Below, piece by piece: positions 9,548-18,578 of a stretch of DNA of 64,000 nucleotides. The translations under genes were made by a program, and so were the position numbers. How positions within the stretch are numbered: position 1 is the stretch's first letter; every line of letters starts with the position of its first letter. The notes below the pieces were generated by a model, which saw nothing but the letters and a program-made list of their open reading frames with translations, made no database searches and was not told the origin of the DNA. The stretch lies in the NCBI GenBank assembly GCA_018240435.1, contig JAFEFT010000036.1, positions 31,028-95,027 of the forward strand, read 5' to 3'. This DNA comes from Pseudomonadota bacterium (GTDB lineage Bacteria; Pseudomonadota; Gammaproteobacteria; Xanthomonadales; Xanthomonadaceae).

Positions 9548-12163
9548 TCACGCCGCCCGCGCCGCCTCGATGAAATCCTGCGCGAAGCGCTGCAGCACAC
9601 CACCGGCTTCGTAGATCGTCACTTCCTCGGCGGTGTCGAGGCGGCAGATCACCGGCACTTCCATGCGCTCGCCGTTGCGGCGGTGGACGATCAGGTGCAG
9701 CAGCGCGCCGGGGCTGCGCGCCCCGACCACGTCGTAGGTTTCCGTGCCGTCCAGCGCCAGCGTCTTGCGGTTCGTGCCGGGTTGGAACTCCAGCGGCAGC
9801 ACGCCCATGCCGATCAGGTTGGTGCGATGGATGCGCTCGAAGCCTTCGGCGACGATGGCTTCCACGCCCGCCAGGCGCACGCCTTTGGCGGCCCAGTCGC
9901 GCGAGCTGCCCTGGCCGTAGTCGGCACCGGCAATGATGATCAGCGGCTGCTTGCGATCCATGTAAGTTTCGATTGCCTCCCACATGCGCACCACCTGCCC
10001 TTCCGGCTCGATGCGTGCCAGCGAGCCTTGCTTCACCGCGCCATCGACCACGGCCATTTCGTTGATGAGTTTCGGGTTGGCGAACGTGGCGCGCTGCGCG
10101 GTGAGGTGATCGCCGCGATGGGTGGCGTAGGAATTGAAGTCCTCTTCGGGCAGGCCCATCTTCGCCAGATATTCGCCGGCGGCGCTGGCGGCCATGATCG
10201 CGTTCGACGGCGACAGATGATCGGTGGTGATGTTGTCGCCCAGCAGCGCCAGCGGGCGCATCCCGCGCAACGTGCGTTCGCCGGCGAGCGCGCCTTCCCA
10301 GTACGGCGGGCAGCGGATGTAGGTGCTCTGCGCTCGCCATTCGTAAAGCGGTTTCGCGCGCGCGTGCTGCCCGCCGGTGCGCGCGAACATCGGATCGTAG
10401 ATGCGACGGAACTGCTCGGGCTTCACGTGCGCCTTGAGCACCGCGTCGATCTGCGCATCATCCGGCCACAGATCGGCCAGCCGCACCTCATTGCCTTGCG
10501 CGTCAATGCCGAGCACGTCCTTTTCGATGTCGAAGCGCACCGTGCCGGCGATGGCATAGGCGATCACCAGCGGCGGCGAGGCGAGGAAGGCCTGCTTCGC
10601 GTACGGGTGGATGCGGCCATCGAAATTGCGATTGCCCGACAGCACCGCCGTCGCGTACAGATCGCGTTCGATGACTTCCTTCTGGATCGCCGGATCGAGC
10701 GCGCCGCTCATGCCGTTGCAGGTGGTGCAGGCGAAACCGACGATGCCGAAGCCGAGCGTTTCCAGTTCGGGCAGCAACCCGGATTCCTGCAGGTACAACT
10801 CGACCGCTTTCGATCCCGGTGCCAGCGAGGTTTTCACCCACGGCTTGCGCGTCAGCCCGCGCGCGTTGGCGTTGCGCGCGAGCAGGCCGGCGGCGATCAC
10901 GTTGCGCGGGTTCGACGTATTGGTGCAACTGGTGATGGCGGCGATGATGACCGCGCCATCGGGCATCAAGCCTTGCGCCTGTTCGACGCGACCGGCTTGC
11001 AGCTTGGCTTCGTCGGCGATGCCCTTGGCAGCGAGCTCGTGGGCGGCAACGCGCTTGTGCGGATTCGACGGCCCGGCCATCGTGCGCACCACCGCCGACA
11101 AGTCAAACGACAACGTGCGCTCGTAGTTCGCGCCGCGCAGGCTGTCCGACCACAGCCCGAGCTGTTTGGCGTAGGTCTCGACCAGCCGCACCTGCGCCTC
11201 GTCACGACCGGTCAGGCGCAGATAGGTCAAGGTCTGTTCGTCGATCGAGAACAGCGCGGCGGTGGCACCGTATTCGGGCGTCATGTTCGAGATCGTGGCG
11301 CGATCGCCGAGCGTCAGCGCCGCCGCGCCTTCGCCGAAGAACTCGATGTAGGCACCGACCACCTTCTGGTTGCGCAAGAACTCCGTCAGCGACAGCACGA
11401 TGTCGGTGGCGGTGATGCCCGGCTGCGGGCGTCCGCGCAGTTCGACGCCGACGATCTCCGGCAGCCGCATCCACGAGGCGCGGCCGAGCATCACGCTCTC
11501 GGCCTCCAGCCCGCCGACGCCCACCGCGATCACCCCCAGCGCATCGACGTGCGGCGTGTGGCTGTCGGTGCCGACGCAGGTATCGGGGAACGCCACGCCG
11601 TCCTGCACGTAGATCACCGGCGACATCTTCTCCAGATTGATCTGATGCATGATGCCGTTGCCGGCCGGAATCACGTCGACGTTGGCGAAGGCGAGCTTGC
11701 ACCAGTCGATGAAATGGAAGCGATCGGCGTTGCGACGATCCTCGATCGCGCGATTCTTGGCGAAGGCGTCGCGATCGAAACCGGGCGCTTCCACCGCCAG
11801 CGAGTGATCGACGATCAACTGCGTCGGCACCACCGGATTGACCTGCGCCGGATCGCCGCCTTGCGCCGCGATCGCCTCGCGCAGCCCGGCCAGATCGACC
11901 AGCGCGGTCTGGCCGAGGATGTCGTGGCAGACCACCCGCGCCGGGAACCACGGAAAATCCAGATCGCGGCGGCGCTCGATCAACTGCGTGAGGTAGGCAT
12001 CGCGCAGCAAGGGATCGGCGCGACGGACGATGTTCTCGGCGTGCACGCGCGAGGTGTAGGGCAGCCCGTCCCATGCGCCCGGGGCGATGGAATCGACCGC
12101 CGAACGGGCGTCGAAGTAGTCCAGATGGGTGCCGGGCAGCGGCTTGCGGAATGGGGTCGTCAT
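9548..12163 (-). CDS. acnD: Fe/S-dependent 2-methylisocitrate dehydratase
   Basis: The 871-residue protein belongs to the aconitase superfamily. It matches the AcnD branch, which dehydrates 2-methylcitrate to 2-methylaconitate in propionate breakdown, better than AcnA/AcnB. The start TTPFRKPLPGTHLDYFD and its length are typical of AcnD. The [4Fe-4S] cysteines are present in AITSCTNTS and in FACTTCNGMSG. The ATG at 12161-12163 gives the family start; the frame runs further upstream but is composed of unlikely sequence. Partners usually found beside it (prpB, prpC, prpF) are not in this window, so it is either orphaned or its partners lie elsewhere. Confidence 0.93.
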   Translation of the reverse strand: MTTPFRKPLPGTHLDYFDARSAVDSIAPGAWDGLPYTSRVHAENIVRRADPLLRDAYLTQLIERRRDLDFPWFPARVVCHDILGQTALVDLAGLREAIAAQGGDPAQVNPVVPTQLIVDHSLAVEAPGFDRDAFAKNRAIEDRRNADRFHFIDWCKLAFANVDVIPAGNGIMHQINLEKMSPVIYVQDGVAFPDTCVGTDSHTPHVDALGVIAVGVGGLEAESVMLGRASWMRLPEIVGVELRGRPQPGITATDIVLSLTEFLRNQKVVGAYIEFFGEGAAALTLGDRATISNMTPEYGATAALFSIDEQTLTYLRLTGRDEAQVRLVETYAKQLGLWSDSLRGANYERTLSFDLSAVVRTMAGPSNPHKRVAAHELAAKGIADEAKLQAGRVEQAQGLMPDGAVIIAAITSCTNTSNPRNVIAAGLLARNANARGLTRKPWVKTSLAPGSKAVELYLQESGLLPELETLGFGIVGFACTTCNGMSGALDPAIQKEVIERDLYATAVLSGNRNFDGRIHPYAKQAFLASPPLVIAYAIAGTVRFDIEKDVLGIDAQGNEVRLADLWPDDAQIDAVLKAHVKPEQFRRIYDPMFARTGGQHARAKPLYEWRAQSTYIRCPPYWEGALAGERTLRGMRPLALLGDNITTDHLSPSNAIMAASAAGEYLAKMGLPEEDFNSYATHRGDHLTAQRATFANPKLINEMAVVDGAVKQGSLARIEPEGQVVRMWEAIETYMDRKQPLIIIAGADYGQGSSRDWAAKGVRLAGVEAIVAEGFERIHRTNLIGMGVLPLEFQPGTNRKTLALDGTETYDVVGARSPGALLHLIVHRRNGERMEVPVICRLDTAEEVTIYEAGGVLQRFAQDFIEAARAA

Positions 12164-12585
12164 GGCATCGAGGTCAAGGTGGAAGGCATCGGCGACGCGA
12201 TCGGAATGCGATCGACGCCGGCAAGCGATCGCCCCGCCCCGCGACGCCGCCAAACCGGATCGAGCATCTTGCGCGCATCTGCCAGCGCCGACACGACCCG
12301 GACGCACCGAGCCAAACCCGCAGACGCGACCGCAACGAACAGCCCGGTATTTTGCCAGAACCGGCAACGGCACCAATGGCACCACGTCGGGACAAGAGCA
12401 AAGATGCACGACCGGCACGCACGGCACGCAAACGAACGTTGACGTCTGCGCACCTGGCATGGAAAATACGCGGTTCCTGCCGGCCGCCGAGCACCCGCCA
12501 ACGGTGCAAGGCCAACCGCGCATCCGCCCGAGGCTCGAGGAGCCCTGCGCCGCCGGCCATCGCATCACCGGCGAATACACGAAAT
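12164..12585. other. Non-coding gap between acnD and tRNA-Met
   Basis: About 420 bases separate the acnD start from the tRNA copies. I see no credible gene. The only promoter-like element is ttgacg at 12439-12444, on the tRNA strand, with aaaata about 18 bases on, a weak match. Confidence 0.4.
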
Positions 12586-12627
12586 GGCTATGTAGCTCAG
12601 CCGGTTAGAGCGTGGCACTCATAATGC
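12586..12627 (+). pseudogene. 5'-half copy of the tRNA-Met gene
   Basis: These 42 bases are identical to the first 42 bases of the complete tRNA-Met that starts at 12658. They run from the acceptor strand through the D arm and the CAT anticodon. After 12627 the match stops: the variable and T arms are replaced by unrelated sequence. The spacing of the two copies is 72 bp. It cannot form a working tRNA. It is either a slipped duplication or a recombination scar at the edge of the accessory region. Confidence 0.85.
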
Positions 12628-12657
12628 TGGAGTCGTAGGATCGGGGACACACAATTT

Positions 12658-12734
12658 GGCTATGTAGCTCAGCCGGTTAGAGCGTGGCACTCATAATGCC
12701 GAGGTCGGTGGTTCGAGTCCACCCATAGCCACCA
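12658..12734 (+). tRNA. tRNA-Met (CAT), elongator type
   Basis: A 77-base cloverleaf with the CCA end encoded. The acceptor strands are ggctatg and catagcc, the anticodon loop is ctcataa, and the T arm is ggtggttcgagtccacc. The body resembles elongator tRNA-Met rather than initiator tRNA. A lysidine-modified tRNA-Ile with the same anticodon is less likely, judged by the acceptor stem. A terminator follows 34 bases downstream. Confidence 0.92.
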
Positions 12735-12767
12735 AATATGTAAATTTATCAATGATATGCAACAAGA

Positions 12768-12793
12768 AGCCCGCCCAGAAGGCGGGCTTTTTT
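12768..12793 (+). terminator. Rho-independent terminator after tRNA-Met
   Basis: The 8-bp arms agcccgcc and ggcgggct flank a cagaa loop and run into a T tract, ideally placed to end the tRNA transcript. Confidence 0.9.
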
Positions 12794-13408
12794 GTGCCCA
12801 AGTTCATCGCAGGAATTGAAAAAGGGGTCATGGCTTCGCCGCGAAGTTGCCGGCGACCAAGACGGGCTTGTGCCCAGCTCGTGCCCGGTTCGTGCCCGGT
12901 GATAGGCGCGCCGAAGTTCATCGGAACTGGGAAATGACCCTAGCATTGGTGTCCGGCCGACTCGGTTCCCTGCTGGGTGAAACGCGCCAGAAGTCCGGGC
13001 GAACGATCAGCCGGCGTTCGCTCGTGCAAGGGCTGGCAGGTCGTGATTACGGTGCCGGTCTCCACTGAGCGGCGCTCTGGAGTTGATCAGCGCGACCGTC
13101 ACAAACGACCAAAGCCGACGTTCTCGAAAGGTCACTTGACCGATGTCGGACCCTATTGGATTGGTCTGATCGATTGACCAGCAACTGGTCAGCAACTATC
13201 GCTCGATTTGTTCACGGTGGGGCACCAGTAGCAGGCCGTCCGGGCCGAGGCGCTCATCCCATATCTAGGGGTATGGATAGCGGCCGAGCACAACATGGTG
13301 CGGGCAGCCTTGAATTCACTGCCTCTGCCCATAGTTCGGATCTTGGCCCAGTCTCGTCGTGTGCGACTGGGTGCAGGTATGGTCGATCCGTCCTGATGGG
13401 GGAATGGC
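12794..13408. other. Gene-free stretch at the island edge
   Basis: About 600 bases with no convincing gene on either strand. It holds a perfect dyad at 13175-13191 (tgaccag-caa-ctggtca) and a looser one (cccagtc ... gactggg, 13347-13371). The sequence may be remnant mobile DNA. Confidence 0.4.
13175..13191. promoter_or_regulatory. Perfect dyad, possible operator
   Basis: Arms tgaccag and ctggtca (7 bp) around caa. It lies about 220 bp before the next gene on the plus strand. Its protein partner is unknown. Confidence 0.35.
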
Positions 13409-14602
13409 GTGAAAGACGATCCGGCTCATTTCCAGGCGCTGGCACTGTCCGGGGGCGGGTTCCGGGGCTTGTACACGGCACAGTTGCTGGCCGACCTCGA
13501 GCAGCACCTCGGCGCGCCCGCCGCCAACTTCGACGAATACTTCGCGCAGGCCGAGGAATACCTCTGGCCGTCCGGCCACGACAATCGCCGGACGCCATGG
13601 AAGGACGTAGTCACGCGTGCCAGATGCTCGCCGATCTGGCCCTGGATGCCCGGTGCGGGTGGGCTGGATGCTCTCAAGACCGAAGCACTGAAACAGGGCC
13701 GCTGGCGCCTGGGCGAGGACGGTTACGTCGAAAAAGGTCCATTTCCCAAGGACAAGGCCACCATCAACGTCTCGGTCGTCAACGTCAAACCCGATACCGG
13801 TGAAACCATCCTGAGTCTTACCCCGCGCCATGCGGGGGAAAGCCCTGTCGTCCTCTGGTCCCCGAAGCCCGATGTGACTGAAAAGGGCCGGAAGGTGGAG
13901 GACCTCGACAACTTCAGTTCGACCCACGGCACGCTGTATTTCTGGGTGAAGGATCCTGCAGGGCAGTACGAAAGCGCCCCACCTACGCGCTGGCTCGCCG
14001 ACCTAAAGATCCGCCATCAGGTGGAACCCGCCGCCGATAAACGCCGCGTCATCCTGGAAGCCACGCCGCGCGCCGATCTCTTCTATACCCTGGACGGCTC
14101 CAACCCCCGGGACGGCGCCCGCTACGAGGCCCCCTTCGAGATCGGTGCCACCGCCTGCCGCCTGCTCGTATTCGCACGCGCGGGTGAAGCCAGCCGGAGT
14201 GCCGACTTCCAGATTCCGGCCAGCGGCGACAAGACGGTGCACATCGTCGACACTCGGCCGGCCCGCCTGCACAACAAACGCATCGCCCTCGACACAACCG
14301 ACCGCGTGTTCGCCGTCATCAATCGCTTCCGCGACCAACCCGGCACGCGTTTCAAGGGTGTGCGCATCGAGATCGGCGAAGGCGAGCACACCGTGACCAT
14401 CCGCTTCCAGGAGCGCGAGGTCACGGCCGCCGTGATGGAAGGCATCGTGAACAGCGTGCGCGACGTGCTGGGCGAAACCGATGCCGCGATCAGCATCGCC
14501 ATCGCCGACGGTATCCATTTTGAAACGGGCTTCGCGCTCAAGGAATTTGCGCGGATCGCCGGAATCGAACTGAAACCTGGCGAAGTTACCCAGGAGGAAT
14601 GA
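13409..14602 (+). CDS. Chimera: patatin N-terminus fused to DUF499 C-terminus
   Basis: One 397-residue open frame joins two unrelated pieces. Residues 1 to about 38 are the start of a patatin-like phospholipase, with the oxyanion motif LALSGGGFRG, but the lipase serine and the Asp are missing. From about residue 41 (FDEYFAQAEEYLW) it matches the end of the anti-phage-associated DUF499 ATPase. This part includes a chitobiase-like segment (FYTLDGSNPRDGARYEAPF) and the family C-terminus. The ATPase part is absent here and lies inverted at 16.9-17.8 kb. The GTG start has only a modest ribosome site. Its stop overlaps the first ATG of the DUF3780 gene. I expect no function from either half. Confidence 0.75.
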   Translation: MKDDPAHFQALALSGGGFRGLYTAQLLADLEQHLGAPAANFDEYFAQAEEYLWPSGHDNRRTPWKDVVTRARCSPIWPWMPGAGGLDALKTEALKQGRWRLGEDGYVEKGPFPKDKATINVSVVNVKPDTGETILSLTPRHAGESPVVLWSPKPDVTEKGRKVEDLDNFSSTHGTLYFWVKDPAGQYESAPPTRWLADLKIRHQVEPAADKRRVILEATPRADLFYTLDGSNPRDGARYEAPFEIGATACRLLVFARAGEASRSADFQIPASGDKTVHIVDTRPARLHNKRIALDTTDRVFAVINRFRDQPGTRFKGVRIEIGEGEHTVTIRFQEREVTAAVMEGIVNSVRDVLGETDAAISIAIADGIHFETGFALKEFARIAGIELKPGEVTQEE

Positions 14603-14604
14603 CG

Positions 14605-15237
14605 ATGGCCACCGCCAGGCCCGCATTGGACACCGATTCTCCGGCGCAGCGTGCCCCGGTGCCGCACACGCTGGGCTTCGGCGTGCCTGCTACATCCGAT
14701 CCCCACCATTTCAAGGTCGTAATCCCCAAGGGCAACACGGGCAAGGTCCGGATCAGCGAACACCTGGGCCTGCAGGCCGCCACCTCTGACAGCGCCGTGA
14801 TCGATCGCGTTCTGCTCGATCGGTCGCGCTGGTCGGCCATCCGGGCAGAAGTGCAACGCGCCTTCAATGCCCGCCTGGCCGCGCACGGCCTCAAGCTCGG
14901 CGCATGGAAGCCCGGCGACAACGCTGTGGATCGGCTGCTCGGCAAGGAACTGTGCGTGCTGGCGTGGGCGGTCGAGCAGATGGATGCGGACAAGATGCCC
15001 GTCGCCGTCCGCAACTGGCTCGCCTTGCGGCCGGAGGAACGCTGGTGGCTGTTCGGGATGACTGCGATGAGCACCGGCGGTCCGCTGGATGCTGGCAAGG
15101 GATGGCGCGCCGCGTTGCAGCACGCTTTGGGTGACATTGCCCAAAGCGACCTGCTTTCCCCACGCGCGCGGCGCGACGTGCGAGGGCGCGCTGACGGCCG
15201 GCCCTCGCTCGATCTGTTCGGGGATGAGACGCCGTGA
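14605..15237 (+). CDS. DUF3780 anti-phage-associated protein
   Basis: A 210-residue protein matching the DUF3780 family, which is found with DUF499 ATPases and DUF1156 methyltransferases in predicted phage-defence clusters. Its biochemical role is not known. I choose the ATG at 14605 because aggagg lies 7 bases upstream; the earlier in-frame ATG at 14599 sits too close to that site. The stop overlaps the GTG of the following DUF1156 gene (GTGA), showing the ancestral operon order. This appears to be the only intact member of the cluster. Whether it is still expressed or useful alone is unclear. Confidence 0.75.
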   Translation: MATARPALDTDSPAQRAPVPHTLGFGVPATSDPHHFKVVIPKGNTGKVRISEHLGLQAATSDSAVIDRVLLDRSRWSAIRAEVQRAFNARLAAHGLKLGAWKPGDNAVDRLLGKELCVLAWAVEQMDADKMPVAVRNWLALRPEERWWLFGMTAMSTGGPLDAGKGWRAALQHALGDIAQSDLLSPRARRDVRGRADGRPSLDLFGDETP

Positions 15238-17003
15238 ATACGAAATCCGCGCCGAAGGCCCTGTCGTCTTCTAATGCAATTGTGTCCCATTGAAGAACCT
15301 GACGATGCTTGCGGCCCTTCCAATACGAGCCGAGCCCCGTAAGCGTTTGACTTTGCACCGAGGTGCGTTCCTGCTGCGCCTCGAACGATACCTTCTGCGC
15401 CGGGAATACCGACTCGATGAGCGCAGGCGCGTCCTTGAGGGATAGCGGCGTGAGCAGAATGGTTGTGGGCTCGGCAAGCCGCTGATCCTCGTGCGCGCCA
15501 TCGTGCTGGGCTGTCTCTTGCCGCCTACCGATGACGCGGAAGCGGACTTGGCAATCTTCGAGAAACTCATGGCGTTCGACGACGAGGGACTAGCCCGCCG
15601 GGCGCTCGCCGCCAATGTGTTTTCACCGGAAACCCTTCTGGAAGCAATTTCTGATCTCGAACCCGAGCGCTATTTCGGTGGCCGTGGCTGGCGGCGCGAC
15701 GTCACCGTCGACGAGAAGCTCGAATTGTATCGCCGAGTCCTTGCAACCATGGCGAGCCATGAAGAAAAGGCTGGCCTCGGCAAGCGCCCGGAAGAAGTGG
15801 ATCAGGACTGGCTTTACGCACCAGTGTGGGAGTGCGTCAATCGACACTATGCCCACTTGGGGATACGCGTGCGCTCGCTGCCAGAGCTCGTGGAACAGAT
15901 CGGCATCTTGCGGTTCGGCCATCGTCCTCGCGTGGGGGATACCTTCTGCGGTGGCGGTTCGATTCCCTTCGAAGCGGCTCGCATCGGGTGCGAAGCATAT
16001 GCCTCCGATCTCAATCCCTTGGCTTGCATGTTGACGTGGGGGAGCGCTGCAATTATTGGCGCGTCCAGCCATCGGCGGGCGGAAATCACAGACGCCCAAT
16101 CGAACTTGGCCAGGAGCGTAGACGATCACATCACCGGACTGCGTATCGAGCACGATGCGAAGGGGAATCGGGCCAAGGCTTACCTGTGGTGCCTCGAAAC
16201 GCGCTGCCCGCAATCCGGATGGATGGTGCCGTTGTCTTCCAGTTGGATCGTTTCCAAGTCTCGCAATGCCGTCGCCCGGTTGAGGCCCGACCCTCGCCAC
16301 AAGCGGTTTCACATCGACATCGTGTCGGATGCGTCGGACGCTGACATGCGTGCGGCCGAGCATGGCACCGTTCGCGATGGCGACATGATCTACACCCTGG
16401 ATGGCAGGACCTATCGCACTCCAATTAAGACGCTTCGAGGCGACTACCGGCTGGCGGACGGCACGACAGGCAACCGGCTGCGCCGCTGGGAAAAAGCCGA
16501 CTTTATGCCACGTCCAGATGATGTGTTTCAGGAGCGGCTCTACGCCATCCAGTGGATCACCAAAGCGACGCTGCATGCTGGGCGCCAGTCGACGTATTTC
16601 GCTGCGCCAACCGAGGCGGATCTGAAACGCGAACGGCGCGTGGAGGAAATTGTCGCCGAGAACCTAGCTCACTGGCAGGCCGAAGGCCTAGTGCCAGACA
16701 TGGCGATCGAACCGGGCGATAAGACGGACGAACCCATCCGAACTCGCGGCTGGACGCACTGGCACCATCTGTTCAATCCACGCCAGCTTTTGGTGGCGGC
16801 TTTGGTGCATGAACACATTTTGTCCATGCCAGCAGATGTGCAACCAGCGTTGAGCGTTTCATTAGCGAAGATGCTGGATTGGTCAAGCAAGCTGTGTCGT
16901 TACGGGATCTGATCGGCATTTTCTGGGCCGCCGGCCTGCAGGTCGCGGCCGCGTGGTACATCGCCACTGAAACGACATCGGAACTCAAGAAGGGCGGCTA
17001 CGA
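15234..17003 (+). pseudogene. DUF1156 DNA methyltransferase, broken
   Basis: The GTG at 15234 begins the usual start (MNTKSAPKAL), but homology is lost within about 15 codons and stops follow. The family sequence resumes near 15470 (GKPLILVRAIVLGCLLPP) and stays open to 16912. That part includes methyltransferase motif I (DTFCGGGSIPFEAARIG) and SDLNPLACM. A second deletion with a frame change then joins a C-terminal piece at about 16909-17003 (DLIGIFWAAGLQVAAAW). The family usually has about 900 or more residues. The catalytic NPPF/DPPY-type motif is not seen. The gene is therefore dead. The normal enzyme is a putative adenine methylase of a defence cluster. Confidence 0.8.
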
Positions 17004-17844
17004 CGCGTTCGTCGGGCAGTTCGTCGATGAGCCGCTTCTTGAGGATTTCGTAGATTTCGTTGCCGGACAGCTGCACCGGCGTAATGGTCATGGCTTGCCG
17101 GCGCGTTTCCTGTTGCAGATTCGAGATCGCATCGGAAAGCGCCTTTGTTTGCGACTTGTAGCTGCCGGACAGGTTGGCAACGACAATGGCGCAATTCGGT
17201 AGCTCCAAGGCCGCGCTCATTAGGCTGCTCAGGCTATAGACCACCATGTTCGCCAAGGTGCCCTGCCCGAAGACTTGGGTGCTGGCGTTGTCGAGGTAGG
17301 GTGGCAATTCATCCAGAAGGATCAGCGTCGGCTGATCGCCAATGATCTCTTTCCACTTGCGCTGGTCGACCGCCTTGGGGCCGTTCGCCCAATGGGGCTT
17401 GATGGCGTCTTCGGCGCCGAGTTGCGTGGCGATTTCGCCCCAGATGTAGTTGTCCGGGTTATTCCGGCCATTGAATGCGGCGATGCGCGTGGAACCCAAC
17501 GCCAGCCTGGAAACGAGGTCCGGCGCCAGCACCTGGGATCGTAGGTGCGGATGGCGCGCCAGTAGCCCGAGCGCAATCATCATGTGCGTCTTGCCGCCGC
17601 CCATGGCTTGACTGAGTTCGAACACGGCTTGGTCGGATTTGCCGGACAAGCGCAGCAGTCCTTCGCGGAACAGCTGCTCCATGCCGTGGGTCACGAAGTT
17701 GCGCGAGAAGAACTCTCGCCCGTCACCCTCGTCGTTGATGAGCTCCGCGAGATTCTCGATGCCTTGGCTCATCCGATAGTCACGGATGATCGAGTTGAAG
17801 CGGCAGGCCTGGCGAACGGTACGGATCATGGGCGGCTCTGGCAT
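16900..17844 (-). pseudogene. DUF499 ATPase, inverted N-terminal fragment
   Basis: Reading on the minus strand, this 314-residue frame is the N-terminal part of a DUF499 protein. It has Walker A (AMGGGKTHMM, near residue 80), Walker B (LILLDELPPYL) and a following sensor region. Homology breaks at about 17003 (RLIDELPDERVV); the last 30 or so codons are antisense to the DUF1156 remnant. Its missing C-terminal half is the plus-strand segment at about 13.53-14.6 kb. The two halves lie on opposite strands flanking DUF3780 and DUF1156, which is the footprint of an inversion with one end inside DUF499 and the other inside DUF1156. Confidence 0.8.
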
Positions 17845-17983
17845 GAGGACTGTAAGGCCGAGTCCTTCTTGCAGGCGACATCAGGCCAATTTCATTCGGA
17901 GAGTGTCGCAGGAAGCGAGACGCTTACAACAGCCGCATCTTGGTTTCAGGTGCCGCTGTCGGCATACCACTCAAGACGATTGG

Positions 17984-18208
17984 TCAAATTGAGTCCGGTA
18001 TGTGTTCGACCAGATCTTCAATTCGGCAACCAAAGTAGTTGCAGAGCCGATCCAGCGTGTCGGATCGGACATTCGTACCCCGGTTCAGCATCCGAGAAAG
18101 CGTAATCCGCCCAATGCCGGTGCTTTCGGCAACCTCGATCAGGGAGACGCGCCGCTTCTCGCGGAATTCCTTGTCCGCGATGCGCTCCTTTAGCTTGAAC
18201 CTGAGCAT
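17984..18208 (-). CDS. XRE-family helix-turn-helix repressor
   Basis: A 74-residue protein of the Cro/CI type. The helix-turn-helix is SLIEVAESTGIGRITLSRML, followed by a dimerisation tail (LCNYFGCRIEDLVEHIP). I take the ATG at 18206-18208; the longer frame up to 18256 would run into the operators. The gene is divergent from the excisionase-like/integrase operon. Three dyad operators lie in the gap, so it probably represses itself and the integration genes. Its short form resembles plasmid and phage regulators rather than chromosomal ones. Confidence 0.85.
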   Translation of the reverse strand: MLRFKLKERIADKEFREKRRVSLIEVAESTGIGRITLSRMLNRGTNVRSDTLDRLCNYFGCRIEDLVEHIPDSI

Positions 18209-18224
18209 GAGGCTGAACCCTCGC

Positions 18225-18309
18225 TGAATCATATATGATGCATATGTATGTTTCATATTGCGCTATGAATCATTTGTGATACAAAGACGGTGAATCAAAT
18301 GTGATTCAC
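18225..18309. promoter_or_regulatory. Three copies of dyad operator TGAATCA-N4-TGATTCA
   Basis: Copies at 18225-18242 (right arm tgatgca), 18266-18283 (right arm tgataca) and 18290-18309 (perfect, arms gtgaatca and tgattcac around aatg). They fill the gap between the XRE repressor and the small HTH gene. The centres are 41 and 25 bp apart. The copy nearest the integrase operon is the best dyad. Confidence 0.8.
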
Positions 18310-18341
18310 ACGCATCACAAACGGAGCAAAGGAGCGCACTT

Positions 18342-18578
18342 ATGAGCCAGACGTACCTTACCACCGATCAGCTCGCGGAGCGGATCCATTACGACAGCCG
18401 GACCATCCGCACCCGCCTCAAGGACGCGGTGTTGCTGGAAGGAGTCCACTACATCCGGCCGTTCGGTGGCCGCAAGTTGCTCTTCATCTGGGAAGCGATC
18501 CAGCGCGACATTGGTGCCGCGTCGGCGGGTCGGGCACCGGTCGTGCCGATGGCCAACGGAGCGGTCGCCCATGGCTAG
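18342..18578 (+). CDS. Small HTH protein, excisionase/AlpA-like
   Basis: A 78-residue protein with a winged-helix/MerR-like reading head (YLTTDQLAERIHYDSRTIRTRL) followed by a short conserved tail. Such proteins are found directly before tyrosine integrases and act as excision directionality factors or integrase activators. A good ribosome site (aaaggag) precedes the ATG. The 3' end overlaps the integrase start by 8 bases, so the two are co-translated. The exact family is not certain; DNA binding is well supported by the pattern. Confidence 0.75.
   Translation: MSQTYLTTDQLAERIHYDSRTIRTRLKDAVLLEGVHYIRPFGGRKLLFIWEAIQRDIGAASAGRAPVVPMANGAVAHG

Noticed and set aside
13156..13803. Plus-strand frame beginning before the patatin piece
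   Set aside because: Arg/Gly-rich, no recognisable domain, and overlaps a better frame.
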